Notes under the pieces: generated by a model | Database searches by the model: none | Told to the model about the DNA's origin: nothing | What the model saw: the letters and a program-made list of their open reading frames with translations, nothing else | Shown here: piece after piece, positions 1 through 11,743 of the stretch | Layout: each line of letters starts with the position of its first letter | Position numbering within the stretch: the stretch's first letter is position 1 | From: Achromobacter seleniivolatilans | Lineage (GTDB): Bacteria > Pseudomonadota > Gammaproteobacteria > Burkholderiales > Burkholderiaceae_B | Direction of reading: 5' to 3' | Length of the DNA stretch: 64,000 nucleotides | Assembly: GCF_030864005.1 (NCBI RefSeq) | Contig: NZ_CP132976.1 | Location: forward strand, 3,348,001-3,412,000 | Position numbers and translations under genes: made by a program

Positions 1-1147
<1,147 letters not shown>

Positions 1148-1281
1148 GGGGTTCCTTCAGAGCAGTTGCGTTGGTTGGTATCGAATGCCAGATACATAGA
1201 TCCAGATACGTCAACGCCGCCAGTGTCGCGCAAAGCGGCCTGGCGACGCATATCCGATGCTAATTGGTTGTATCCGAAAGA

Positions 1282-1305
1282 AGCGCCGCCGTATAGGGCG
1301 GCGCT
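1282..1305 (-). terminator. Hairpin after pyrG
   Basis: A perfect 9-bp inverted repeat (AGCGCCGCC / GGCGGCGCT) with a 6-base loop lies about 60 bases past the pyrG stop. On the minus strand it is followed by TCTTTC, a weak U-tract. It may be a leaky terminator that still allows transcription into the DUF1330 gene and eno. The rest of the 217-base spacer shows nothing else clear. Confidence 0.45.
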
Positions 1306-1364
1306 AAGGCAACGGCCTGCGGCCCCGAGGATCCGATGACGGAGCTCGAGACCGCAGAAGCGCA

Positions 1365-3062
<1,698 letters not shown>

Positions 3063-3244
3063 TTATAGCCGGGAGGCGAAGGTTATTTGGGTTTTCCCCT
3101 AGCGATGACGCGTAACATTTGGCAGCACTAGAAATGTGCGGACAGTTTGCCCGTAGCCGTGTCATCGGTTACCCCGTGATATGTTCGTTCCCTATTTTTA
3201 CCTGCTGTTTTTTCTCAACATTTCCTGATTGCCGCTCCCAGCCG

Positions 3245-4234
3245 ATGAACGATTCCGCGCGCTCCCCCTCCTCGCTTGCCTGGCGTCTGGCCTTGACCGC
3301 AGCGTTCTTGCATCTGGCCTATGGGGTGCTGATTCAAGGTTATGCGTTGACCGCAACGCCGTGGCTTGAGCAACTGCGCGACCGATATTTGTTACCCCAA
3401 TTCCTGATGCCGATGGTCGTCAACATGATCTCGTCATCGCTCATTGCCGGGTTGACGGTTTGGATCGCCATGCACCGCTGGCTGGCGCGCCACAACACCG
3501 CCGCCGTGGACGAACCGCGCAAGCTGTACGGCACCTTCATCGCGCTGTTGCTGCTTTTCACTCTGGCTGCCTCGGCCGGTTCTGCCATCTTGCAGAACAA
3601 GATGATGGATTACGTCCTTAGCCACCGGATGAGCGTGAGCGCATGGCTAGGCGCCAGCGGTATACACCACATGCTGGCCCTGAGCCTGCTCCTCAAGGCG
3701 TTGAATATCGTGGTTGATATTCTTGGCGCGTGGGTGGTTGTGCGCATTGCCGCCTGGACGGTACAGCCCTCCGGACCTGCTGTCCGACCTGTCTACGTAC
3801 AGCGCCACGCGGCGTGGATCGCAGGACTGACCGTACTGGCCTGGCAACTGAACGTTTCCATCGCGCTGGGCGGTTACCTGCAACTGCAAACGTTAAGTGC
3901 AGGCTGGCTGCAATACGTGCTGGGATATCTGGTTCTGCCCGCTGTAGTGCTGGCCTTGAGCGCCCTGGTCTGCCTGAAAATACTGCCACGTCAGATTGGC
4001 ACAGCAGGAAGCGGCCGCGCGGTGGCGCACGGCACGATCACGTTCTGGGTCGCGCAGGCGCTGGGAATCGGTTTGGGCGTACTGGCCATTCGATCAATGA
4101 CGTGGAGCCAATTGGGCCGCGCCGTCGAATCGAACATGGCAGCGGCCGTCACCCTGCTGATTTATGGCGCGCTGCTGGCGTTGGGCTGCGCGATTGGACG
4201 GTGGGCGTTGTACCGCAACCGGGTGGATGAATAG
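3245..4234 (+). CDS. Multi-pass membrane protein of unknown function
   Basis: A 329-residue integral membrane protein that I do not recognise. The sequence shows about eight hydrophobic segments: one near residues 12-30, one near 55-75, one near 97-115, one near 140-160, and three or four in the second half, separated by short charged loops rich in Arg. No transporter signature, cofactor motif or known domain stands out. I start at the ATG at 3245 (MNDSARSPSS), because the open frame upstream to 3119 reads as unlikely leader sequence. It is transcribed alone, divergent from pyrG and convergent with the M24 peptidase gene. Confidence 0.7.
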   Translation: MNDSARSPSSLAWRLALTAAFLHLAYGVLIQGYALTATPWLEQLRDRYLLPQFLMPMVVNMISSSLIAGLTVWIAMHRWLARHNTAAVDEPRKLYGTFIALLLLFTLAASAGSAILQNKMMDYVLSHRMSVSAWLGASGIHHMLALSLLLKALNIVVDILGAWVVVRIAAWTVQPSGPAVRPVYVQRHAAWIAGLTVLAWQLNVSIALGGYLQLQTLSAGWLQYVLGYLVLPAVVLALSALVCLKILPRQIGTAGSGRAVAHGTITFWVAQALGIGLGVLAIRSMTWSQLGRAVESNMAAAVTLLIYGALLALGCAIGRWALYRNRVDE

Positions 4235-4304
4235 GCGAAAATTGGGTCAAGCGCGAGCGATTTTGTACGGAATATTGCGCGCCGCACGTATCCAGCGACG
4301 TGCT

Positions 4305-4327
4305 GGGGGCTTGCTTATCAAGCCCCC
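4305..4327. terminator. Hairpin between convergent genes
   Basis: A perfect 9-bp stem (GGGGGCTTG / CAAGCCCCC) with loop CTTAT sits in the 113-base gap between the membrane-protein gene and the convergent M24 peptidase gene. There is no strong U-tract on either side, so it is a probable but not typical bidirectional terminator. Confidence 0.5.
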
Positions 4328-4347
4328 GCGCACCCCAAACTAAGCGT

Positions 4348-6138
4348 TCAGATCGCCGTCGTGCGGCGTTGCAGCCAGGCCAGCGCTTCACCTTCAACGA
4401 GCGGCGACAGGCGTTCCAGCACCGTTTGGTGATAGTCGTTCAGCCACGCAATTTCGTCAGCGCGCATCAGCGACGCCTCGATGCAGCGGGTATCGATCGG
4501 GCACAGGGTCAGCGTTTCAAAGCACAGGAATTCGCCCAATTCGGACGTCAGCCAGCTGCGGTTGGCCACCAGGTTCTCGATGCGCACGCCCCAACGGCCC
4601 GGACGATAGATGCCAGGTTCGTTGGATGTGATCATGCCCGGCTCCATGGCCGTGTGCGGACCCGGCATGGCCCGGTACGAGATCACTTGCGGGCCTTCAT
4701 GCACGTTCAGGAAATACCCGACGCCATGGCCCGTGCCATGGCCGTATTCGGCGCCGCCTTCCCAGATGGGCGCCCGCGCAATCGCGTCCAGCATCGGTGA
4801 GGGCGTGCCGCGCGGGAACGATGCGCGCGACAGCGCGATCATGCCCTTGAGCACCAGCGTGAAGTCCACTTTCTGATCGGCGCTGGGCGTGCCCACCGCG
4901 ACCACACGGGTGATATCCGTCGTGCCGCCCAAGTATTGGCCGCCCGAGTCGATCAGCAACAGGCCGTCGCCTTCGATGGTGGCGTGCGATTCGGGCGTGG
5001 CGCGGTAATGCGGCATCGCGCCGTTGGCGTTGAAGCCGGCAATGGTGGCAAAGCTGGGGCAGACGTAGGCAGGCCGGCGCGCGCGGGCGGCGGTGATCTG
5101 TTCGTCTATGGTCAGCTCGGTGATCGTGTCCTTACCCAGCGCGCCTTCAAACCAGGAAAAGAACTCACAGAGCGCCGCGCCGTCCTGCGCCATAGCCAGC
5201 CGCACATGGGCCAGTTCAGCGTCGGTCTTGCGCGATTTCAGCAAGGTGGACGGGTTGATGGCTTCGATGCGCGGCACTTCCGGATTCATGCCGTGGAACA
5301 CACCGCAGGTTACGCGAGCGGGGTCGATCAACAGCTTCTGATCCAATTCCAGCGATGCCAGCGCATCGGCGGCTTGGGTGTAAGCCGCGACTTCAACGCC
5401 ATCGGCCGCCAAAGTGGCGCGCAACGCGTCATCAACCTTGCCGTCCGCCACGAACAGCGTGGCGTGGTCCAGGCCGATCAGCGCATGCCCAACAAACACC
5501 GGGTTGTAGTCCACATCCGCGCCGCGCAGATTCAGCAGCCAGGCGATGTCGTCCACCGTGCAGATGAAATGCACGTCAGCGCCTTGCGCACGCATGGCTT
5601 GCCGCACTTGGGCCAGCTTGTCGGCGCGAGACACGCAGGCCTCGGGCGCCACATGTTCATAGATTTTGGCGTCGGGCAGCCCGGCGCGGTCTTCCCAGAC
5701 TTCATCCAGCAAGTCTTCGCGGATTTCCAGCGTGGCGCCAGACGTTGCGGCAGCCGCCGACAAGGCGCGGAATGCGCCCAGGCCCAGCACCTGGCCGTCA
5801 ACGCCGATGACGTCGCCTGCACGGGTGTTGGCAGCCAGCCAGTCCACATGGCCCGGCGTGGACGCCAAGGCGATCTTCATCAGCTGCACGCCCGTGCCAG
5901 CCAGTTGGGCTTCGGCCTGCACCCAGTAGCGGCTATCGACCCAAAGCCCGGCGAAATCGGCCGTGACGACCAGCGTGCCCACCGATCCCGTAAAACCCGA
6001 CAGCCAGCGCCGCCCCTGCCAGCGCGCCGGCAGGTATTCGGACAGATGCGGGTCCGAAGAAGGAACGATGTAGGCGGACAGACCGCGGCGGCTCATGGCC
6101 TGCCGCAATTGGGCGATACGGGTATCGGTGCTAGACAT
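4348..6138 (-). CDS. Aminopeptidase P family protein (M24B)
   Basis: A 596-residue metallopeptidase of the X-Pro aminopeptidase family, long form like eukaryotic cytosolic XPNPEP1, expected to cleave the first residue from peptides with proline second. It has two N-terminal creatinase-like domains (about 1-150 and 150-300) and a C-terminal pita-bread domain. The five dimetal ligands are visible: Asp397 and Asp408 (DSGG to TTDITR), His471 (GHGTGHGVG), Glu507 (SNEPGIY) and Glu521 (RIEN). No signal peptide, so cytoplasmic. Last gene of the peptide-salvage operon, 14 bases after the M55 peptidase gene, consistent with degrading imported peptides. Confidence 0.9.
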   Translation of the reverse strand: MSSTDTRIAQLRQAMSRRGLSAYIVPSSDPHLSEYLPARWQGRRWLSGFTGSVGTLVVTADFAGLWVDSRYWVQAEAQLAGTGVQLMKIALASTPGHVDWLAANTRAGDVIGVDGQVLGLGAFRALSAAAATSGATLEIREDLLDEVWEDRAGLPDAKIYEHVAPEACVSRADKLAQVRQAMRAQGADVHFICTVDDIAWLLNLRGADVDYNPVFVGHALIGLDHATLFVADGKVDDALRATLAADGVEVAAYTQAADALASLELDQKLLIDPARVTCGVFHGMNPEVPRIEAINPSTLLKSRKTDAELAHVRLAMAQDGAALCEFFSWFEGALGKDTITELTIDEQITAARARRPAYVCPSFATIAGFNANGAMPHYRATPESHATIEGDGLLLIDSGGQYLGGTTDITRVVAVGTPSADQKVDFTLVLKGMIALSRASFPRGTPSPMLDAIARAPIWEGGAEYGHGTGHGVGYFLNVHEGPQVISYRAMPGPHTAMEPGMITSNEPGIYRPGRWGVRIENLVANRSWLTSELGEFLCFETLTLCPIDTRCIEASLMRADEIAWLNDYHQTVLERLSPLVEGEALAWLQRRTTAI

Positions 6139-6152
6139 GGGGGATGGAATCC

Positions 6153-6971
6153 TTAGCGCAACATGAAAGACATAGCGGCCAGGCTGTTCAACGTACGGAC
6201 GGCCGACTGCATGCTATCCGTGGTGAATCGCAAGGTGACGCCGTCCACGCGTTCCAGCGTGGGCCACATGCAGAACAGATCGGCCAAGGCCGCACTCTGC
6301 GTCTGCAACCGGCATTCTATAGGGGCGGGAATGCGGAAAGGAATGGCTTTTTTGATATTGCGTACGGCGGTTTCGGCTGCCGCCGTGATGGCGCGGCGTG
6401 AAGCGGCGGGCGATAAGGTGATGCCGCTGCCCTGGCCGTGGGCCACCTTGGTCTGCACCCATTCGGCGCCCGGGAAGGTGTCACGCGTTTCGGCGATGAA
6501 CACGTCGTCGCCGGTGCCCAAAATAACCGGCACGCCCATTTCACCTGCCAGCGCGCCATACAGGCCCGCTTCGCCAAGTTCCATGCCGTTGATAAAGATG
6601 CGGGCAAACGCAAAACTGTTGATCGTGTGCGCCAGGATGCCGCGGCCTTGCGAACGCGAGTGGTAGCCGATCATGAAAACCGCGTCGCAGCCCTCTTCCA
6701 GGCCACCCATCATGCCCAGGTAGCGCGGCTTGCCCAGCACCAGGCGAGCGCGCTCGTCCAGACCGTCGGGCAGCAGGTTGCGAAACCCGCCATGCGAATC
6801 GTTGACGAGAATTTCTTCAGCGCCGCCAGCGATGGCGCCCAGCACGGCCGCGTTGGCCTCGGCGGTCATCCAGGCGCGGGCGCGCTCGTATTCGCCGTTA
6901 CCGGCGCGAACTTGTTCGGGGTGGAAGACGCCGGCGACGCCTTCGATATCGGTGGAAATCAGGATCTTCAT
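6153..6971 (-). CDS. M55 family D-aminopeptidase (DppA-like)
   Basis: A 272-residue zinc peptidase of the DppA family; the Bacillus subtilis member releases D-amino acids such as D-Ala from D-Ala-D-Ala. The N-terminus MKILISTDIEGVAG supplies Asp8 and Glu10; His60 (NDSHGG) and His104 (IGYHS) fall at the positions known as metal ligands in DppA, with Glu131 or Glu134 as the fifth. I start at ATG 6971, which gives the canonical N-terminus; an open leader to 7025 overlaps the upstream gene. It lies 20 bases after the P1 peptidase gene. Substrate may be D-amino-acid dipeptides from cell-wall turnover; this is inference from family. Confidence 0.9.
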   Translation of the reverse strand: MKILISTDIEGVAGVFHPEQVRAGNGEYERARAWMTAEANAAVLGAIAGGAEEILVNDSHGGFRNLLPDGLDERARLVLGKPRYLGMMGGLEEGCDAVFMIGYHSRSQGRGILAHTINSFAFARIFINGMELGEAGLYGALAGEMGVPVILGTGDDVFIAETRDTFPGAEWVQTKVAHGQGSGITLSPAASRRAITAAAETAVRNIKKAIPFRIPAPIECRLQTQSAALADLFCMWPTLERVDGVTLRFTTDSMQSAVRTLNSLAAMSFMLR

Positions 6972-6991
6972 GGGATCAGCCTTGGATGAAT

Positions 6992-8086
6992 TCAGAATGC
7001 AGTATCGGACAGCCATTGCCGCCATTGCGGCGCGGCGTCGCGGATAGCGGCGCGATGGTGACCGTCGCGCCCCGTCACGCCATCGGCATGCCAGAGCGCG
7101 GAAATAATGGCCTGTTCGCAGGCTTCCGCAGCCGCTTCAAACAGGGGATCAATACGGGTTTCATGCAGCATAGCCACGGCGGGCATCGGTTGTTCGGCCA
7201 ATTGCGGCACCGTATAGGCGGTGGAAAATGCCAGCGCGATATCGCCGCTGCCATGGCCGAATACCGACCCAGTGCGCGCCAGGCCCGCTCCCGCGCGCAG
7301 CGACAAGCGGCGCAACTGGCGCGAGTCCAGCGGAGCATCGGTGGCCAGCAGCAAAATAATGGAGCCTTTCTCGGGCACGATCACGGCGTTTTCGCCCTGA
7401 CCCGCCAACCCCTGGTCCAACTGATCTGCCAGCCGGCGGCCAAACGGACGGCCTGCCACAGTCAGATTGGGCAAGCGGCCAAAGTTGGACAACACCAGCG
7501 CGCCGACGGTGTAGCGCAAGCCGGGCTGGATGGACGCCACGCGGGACGCCGACCCGATACCGCCCTTGAACGAAAAACACGACATGCCGCGCCCCGCACC
7601 CACGGCGCCTTGCGGGAATGTCTTGCCGGCCCCGGCCAGCGCGTCCGCATAGTGCGATTCCTGCACGGCCAGCGCCTGAATGTCGTTCAAATAGCCGTCA
7701 TTGCATTCAAACACCAGCGGATTCACGGTAGCCATGGCTCGGCCGATGCCGGGGTTGGCCGCGACCGCGTGGCGGATCTGAGCGTTGGCCACCGTGCCCA
7801 CGCCAAACGTGTTGGTCAGCGCAATCGGCGTTTCCAGCACGCCCAGCTCCTGCACCTGGATCAGGCCTGTGCTTTTGCCAAAACCGTTCAGCACGGTAGC
7901 CGCGGCAGGCACCTTGTCCAGAAAGGGATCACCGCCATGCGGCCGCACGACGGTCACGCCGGTTTGCTGCGCGCCGTCAGCCAGCGTGCAGTGCCCGACC
8001 GTCACGTTGCCGACGTCGCAGATCGTATCCAGCGGCCCCGGCGGCAGCACGCCGATGCGGGGAAAATCCAGCGCTTGTTTGTCCAT
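6992..8086 (-). CDS. P1 family peptidase (DmpA/BapA type)
   Basis: A 364-residue Ntn-type peptidase of the S58/P1 family, which includes DmpA (L-aminopeptidase and D-amino amidase/esterase) and BapA (beta-peptidyl aminopeptidase). Members self-cleave before a serine that becomes the N-terminal nucleophile; here this is most likely Ser242, in the KGSIILLLATDAPL segment that matches the family's beta-chain start. GMSCFSFKGGIGSASR and the NFGRLPNL strand are typical alpha-chain elements. No signal peptide. Placed between the permease gene gsiD and the M55 gene. Exact substrate cannot be read from sequence: D-amino acid amides, beta-peptides and short L-peptides are all possible. Confidence 0.9.
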   Translation of the reverse strand: MDKQALDFPRIGVLPPGPLDTICDVGNVTVGHCTLADGAQQTGVTVVRPHGGDPFLDKVPAAATVLNGFGKSTGLIQVQELGVLETPIALTNTFGVGTVANAQIRHAVAANPGIGRAMATVNPLVFECNDGYLNDIQALAVQESHYADALAGAGKTFPQGAVGAGRGMSCFSFKGGIGSASRVASIQPGLRYTVGALVLSNFGRLPNLTVAGRPFGRRLADQLDQGLAGQGENAVIVPEKGSIILLLATDAPLDSRQLRRLSLRAGAGLARTGSVFGHGSGDIALAFSTAYTVPQLAEQPMPAVAMLHETRIDPLFEAAAEACEQAIISALWHADGVTGRDGHHRAAIRDAAPQWRQWLSDTAF

Positions 8087-8117
8087 GATTGCCGCGTGTC
8101 GCCACGCTCCTTAATGC

Positions 8118-8147
8118 AAAACGCCGCCGCCCAAGAGGACGGCGGCG
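8118..8147 (-). terminator. Intercistronic hairpin between gsiD and the P1 peptidase gene
   Basis: An 8-bp stem CGCCGCCG / CGGCGGCG with a 10-base loop, followed on the minus strand by GTTTTGCATT. It looks like a partial terminator or an RNA-stabilising hairpin inside the operon, lowering peptidase expression relative to the transporter. Confidence 0.5.
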
Positions 8148-8205
8148 GGAAGAATCAGCCCCCTCGCCGCACCCCTGACGGGGTTAGCTACCAGGCACAA
8201 GGGAA

Positions 8206-9105
8206 CTACTTGCGATCGATCTTGGGATCGAGCGCGTCGCGCAAGCCGTCGCCAAGCAGGTTAAACGCCAGCACCGTCAGGAAGATCGCCAGTGCCGGGA
8301 AGATCGCCACGTGAGGAGCAATCACCATGTCGGCCCGCGCCTCGTTCAGCATGGCGCCCCATTCCGGCGTGGGAGGCGATGCGCCCATGCCCAGGAACGA
8401 CAGGCTGGCTGCGGTGATGATCGACGTGCCGATACGCATCGTGCCGTACACCACGATCGGCGAGATCGTGCCGGGCAGGATGTGGCGCATGATGATCGTC
8501 CAGTCGGACGCGCCCACGCTCTTGACCGCTTCAACATAGGTCATCTGCTTGATCGACAGGGTGTTGCCGCGCACCAGGCGGGCAAACGCCGGCACGCTGA
8601 ACACGGCAACGGCCACGATCACGTTGATCATGCTGGAACCCAGGATGGCCACCACGCCGATCGCCAGCAACATGCCGGGGAAAGCCAGCAGCACATCGGA
8701 GACGCGCATCGTGATGCGTTCCCACCAGCCTTCGTAGTAGCCAGCCATCAAGCCCATAAAGGTGCCGACGACTGCGCCCATGGCGACCGACAGGAAACCT
8801 GCCGCCAGCGAAATGCGCGCGCCCATGAGGATGCGGCTGAAGATGTCGCGGCCCAGCGAGTCCACGCCCAGCCAGTGGGTCAGGGACGGGCTGGCGTTCA
8901 AGGCGTCGTAGTCGAAAAAGTTTTCGGCATCGAACGGCACGATCCACGGTGCAAAGACCGCGACCACGACCAGCAGCAGGACAAACATGCCGGCGCCCAG
9001 AGCCAGCTTCTGCTTCTTGAATTTGCGCCAGAACTCGGTGGCGGGTGTGCGCACGTCGTTCTTGGGAACGGCGGCAATGGTGGTGGCGGGTGTCGTATTG
9101 CTCAT
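8206..9105 (-). CDS. gsiD: Peptide ABC transporter permease, DppC/GsiD type
   Basis: Second inner-membrane permease of a peptide importer. 299 residues with an N-terminal cytoplasmic tail, a first membrane helix at about residues 35-55 and five further helices. The EAA loop characteristic of binding-protein-dependent permeases ([21 protein letters not shown]) contacts the ATPase. I chose ATG 9105 (MSNTTPATT), seven bases after the gsiC stop; an upstream ATG at 9162 would overlap gsiC. Gene order iaaA-gsiA-gsiB-gsiC-gsiD matches the Escherichia coli glutathione importer operon, so the gsi name is by synteny; a dipeptide/oligopeptide range is equally possible. Confidence 0.9.
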   Translation of the reverse strand: MSNTTPATTIAAVPKNDVRTPATEFWRKFKKQKLALGAGMFVLLLVVVAVFAPWIVPFDAENFFDYDALNASPSLTHWLGVDSLGRDIFSRILMGARISLAAGFLSVAMGAVVGTFMGLMAGYYEGWWERITMRVSDVLLAFPGMLLAIGVVAILGSSMINVIVAVAVFSVPAFARLVRGNTLSIKQMTYVEAVKSVGASDWTIIMRHILPGTISPIVVYGTMRIGTSIITAASLSFLGMGASPPTPEWGAMLNEARADMVIAPHVAIFPALAIFLTVLAFNLLGDGLRDALDPKIDRK

Positions 9106-9112
9106 GGCCGCC

Positions 9113-10033
9113 TCACTTATAACGGATGCTGGGATTGATGACGCCGTAGAGCACGTCGACAATCAGGTTGATAAGGATGAATTCCAGCGAGAACAGCAGC
9201 ACCAGGCCCTGGATCACCGGATAGTCGCGCTGGGTCACGGCGTCCACCAGCAGACGGCCAAGGCCGGGCCAGTTGAACACGGTCTCGACCACGATCGAGC
9301 CGCCCAGCAAGAAGCCGAACTGCAAGCCCATCATGGTCACGACGGGAATCAGCGCGTTACGCAACGCGTGTTTGATCACAACGCGGCGCTCGGTCAGGCC
9401 CTTGGCGCGGGCAGTCCGCACAAAGTCTTCCTGAATCACTTCCACGAACGATGCGCGGGTGAAGCGCGCCATCACGGCAGCCACCGCAGCGCCCAGCGTG
9501 ATGGAGGGCAATATGTAGTGTTGCCAGGTCGAGGCGCCAACGGTTGGCAGCCAGCCCAGATTCACGGAGAACACCTGCATCAGCATCATCCCCAGCGCAA
9601 AGGCAGGGAAAGAGATGCCTGACACCGCCAGCGTCATGCCAAGACGGTCGGGCCAGCGATTGCGCCACACCGCCGACACGATCCCGATGATCATGCCAAA
9701 GGTCACTGACCACGCCATACTGGCGAGCGTCAGCCACATGGTGGGCATGAAGCGGTCCGAAATCTCGGTCGAGACGGGGCGCTTGGTACGCAAAGACGTA
9801 CCCAGGTCGCCTTGCAGCATATGGCTGAAGTAGCGCACGAATTGCTGCGGCAGCGGCAGATCCAGTCCCAGTTCCTTGCGCACCAGCTCAACCGTTTGCT
9901 GGTCGGCTTCCTGGCCTGCGGCCAGTCGTGCCGGGTCGCCCGGAAGCATGTGCACAAACAGGAACACAACCACAGCTACCAGCAGCAGCGTGGGAATCAT
10001 GCCCAAAAGACGTTTGACGATGTAGGTCAGCAT
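9113..10033 (-). CDS. gsiC: Peptide ABC transporter permease, DppB/GsiC type
   Basis: First permease of the importer, 306 residues. It begins [19 protein letters not shown], the standard N-terminus of DppB/OppB permeases, followed by the [10 protein letters not shown] periplasmic motif and an EAA loop ([22 protein letters not shown]). Six membrane helices expected. Seven bases separate its stop from gsiD, and an 89-base gap with a hairpin separates it from the binding-protein gene. It should pair with GsiD to form the channel. Confidence 0.92.
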   Translation of the reverse strand: MLTYIVKRLLGMIPTLLLVAVVVFLFVHMLPGDPARLAAGQEADQQTVELVRKELGLDLPLPQQFVRYFSHMLQGDLGTSLRTKRPVSTEISDRFMPTMWLTLASMAWSVTFGMIIGIVSAVWRNRWPDRLGMTLAVSGISFPAFALGMMLMQVFSVNLGWLPTVGASTWQHYILPSITLGAAVAAVMARFTRASFVEVIQEDFVRTARAKGLTERRVVIKHALRNALIPVVTMMGLQFGFLLGGSIVVETVFNWPGLGRLLVDAVTQRDYPVIQGLVLLFSLEFILINLIVDVLYGVINPSIRYK

Positions 10034-10050
10034 TGAAATTCCTGCAACAT

Positions 10051-10075
10051 CGGCGGGGACACCGTGCCCCCGCCG
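10051..10075 (-). other. Hairpin between binding-protein and permease genes
   Basis: CGGCGGGG and CCCCCGCCG flank a short loop in the 89-base gap after the gsiB stop. Such structures commonly stabilise the upstream binding-protein mRNA or attenuate permease expression, so the binding protein is made in excess. No U-tract follows, so a true terminator is unlikely. Confidence 0.45.
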
Positions 10076-10122
10076 TATGTGGCCTTACAAGGGCCGCGAG
10101 GCCCTGAGAGTTACTGCTTGGA

Positions 10123-11676
10123 TTACTGCTTCAGGTCGATGTCGCCGAACCAGAACGAGGTGTCCGGTTCCACGTACACGCCCGACAGGTTCTTCGACTT
10201 CACGTACAAGTTGTTCTGGGTCACCAGGAAGGCCCACGGGGCGTCCTTCCAGATGGTTTCCTGAATGTCCTTGTAGATTTCGGTCTTCTTGGCGCGGTCG
10301 GTCGTGGCCAGCGCTTGCTGAATGCCGTCATCCACCGACTTGTTCGAGTAGTACGACACGTTGTTCAGCACCGGCGGGAAAGCGGCGGTGGTCAGCAACG
10401 GACGCAGGCCCCAATCGGCTTCACCGGTCGAAGACGACCAGCCGGCGTAGTACATGCGGACCTTGGCGTCCTCAGGCTTTTGCACCTGTTGGACGCGCTG
10501 CACGCGTTGACCCGATTCCAGCACTTCCACCGACACCTTGATGCCGACTTGCGACAGCTGCTGTTGCAGGAACTGAACGACCTTCACCGAAGTGCCGTCG
10601 TTATAGGCCGACCACAGCTGGCTTTCAAAGCCATTGGGGTAACCGGCTTCAGCCAACAGCGCCTTGGCCTTCTTGATGTCGTAGGGCCACGGGCCCGTCT
10701 TGTGTGCGAAATCCACGCCTTGCGGCACGACGCCGTCAACGACGGTGGCGTAGCCCGAGAAAGCGACCTTGGCCAGGGCTTCCTTGTTGATGGCGTAGTT
10801 GATGGCTTCACGCACCTTGACGTTGTCGAACGGCTTTTGCTGCGTGTTCATCGACAGGTAGCGGGCCATGATCGAGTTCTTGTGATCGACCACGTCCAGC
10901 TTGTCGTTCTTGGACAGCACGGCGGCTTGTTCGAACGGCACCGGGAAGGCGAACTGCGCCTCGCCCGTTTGCACCACGGCGGCGCGGGTGTTGTTGTCGG
11001 TCACGGTACGGAAGGTCAGCGTGTCGACCTTCGGGTAACCCTTCTTCCAGTAGCCGTCGAACTTCTTGACCTTCAGGTATTCAGCCGGCTTCCATTCGAC
11101 GAATTCGAAGGGACCGGTACCCACGGGGTGGAAGCCGATTTCCTTGCCGTACTTGGCCAGGGCTGCGGGCGAGATCATCATGGCGGCCGGGTGGGCCAGC
11201 GCGTTGATGAAGGCCGAGAACGGCTTCTTCAACGTGATCTTGATGGTCTGCGGATCAACCACTTCGGTCTTGTCGATGACGCTGAACTGGATGTAGCGCG
11301 ACAGGCGGTTTTCCGGGTTGGCCGGACGATCGAAGTTGATCTTGACCGCTTCAGCGTTGAAATCGGTGCCGTCGTGGAACTTCACGCCGGGACGCAGCTT
11401 GAACGTGTAGACCAGGCCGTCTTCGCTGACGGTGTAGTCGGTAGCCAGAACCTTCTGGATCTTCAGATCCTTGTCGAACTCGAACAGGCCTTCGTAGTAG
11501 GCCTTGCCGGCTGCTTGGTTCAGCGTGCTGTTGGTGTTGTAGGGATCAAGCGTTTCCAGTGCGATGGAGACGGCAAACGTCACGTCCTTGGCAGCATGCG
11601 CCAACGGCGAAGTGAGCACACCGAAGGCCACCGCGGCAGCGGCCATCAGCTTGGTGGGGCGCAGAACTTTCATCAT
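10123..11676 (-). CDS. gsiB: Peptide/glutathione ABC transporter substrate-binding protein
   Basis: Periplasmic solute-binding protein of the SBP_bac_5 (DppA/OppA/GsiB) family, 517 residues. Signal peptide: MMKVLRP, hydrophobic stretch, then AHAA cleavage site near residue 29. Typical family segments are visible: ETLDPYNTNSTLNQAAGKAYYEGL and the GTGPFEFVEWKPAEYL lobe hinge. The ATG at 11676 is preceded by AGGAG with five-base spacing. It delivers peptides to GsiC/GsiD. Glutathione as ligand is suggested by synteny with the E. coli operon; residues that would fix specificity cannot be judged by eye. Confidence 0.92.
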   Translation of the reverse strand: MMKVLRPTKLMAAAAVAFGVLTSPLAHAAKDVTFAVSIALETLDPYNTNSTLNQAAGKAYYEGLFEFDKDLKIQKVLATDYTVSEDGLVYTFKLRPGVKFHDGTDFNAEAVKINFDRPANPENRLSRYIQFSVIDKTEVVDPQTIKITLKKPFSAFINALAHPAAMMISPAALAKYGKEIGFHPVGTGPFEFVEWKPAEYLKVKKFDGYWKKGYPKVDTLTFRTVTDNNTRAAVVQTGEAQFAFPVPFEQAAVLSKNDKLDVVDHKNSIMARYLSMNTQQKPFDNVKVREAINYAINKEALAKVAFSGYATVVDGVVPQGVDFAHKTGPWPYDIKKAKALLAEAGYPNGFESQLWSAYNDGTSVKVVQFLQQQLSQVGIKVSVEVLESGQRVQRVQQVQKPEDAKVRMYYAGWSSSTGEADWGLRPLLTTAAFPPVLNNVSYYSNKSVDDGIQQALATTDRAKKTEIYKDIQETIWKDAPWAFLVTQNNLYVKSKNLSGVYVEPDTSFWFGDIDLKQ

Positions 11677-11743
11677 TGCAACTCCTGGTTCCAAATTGGA
11701 ATTAGGGGGTTTGGTGGAAGAAAAACAAAGTCAACAAAGACTC

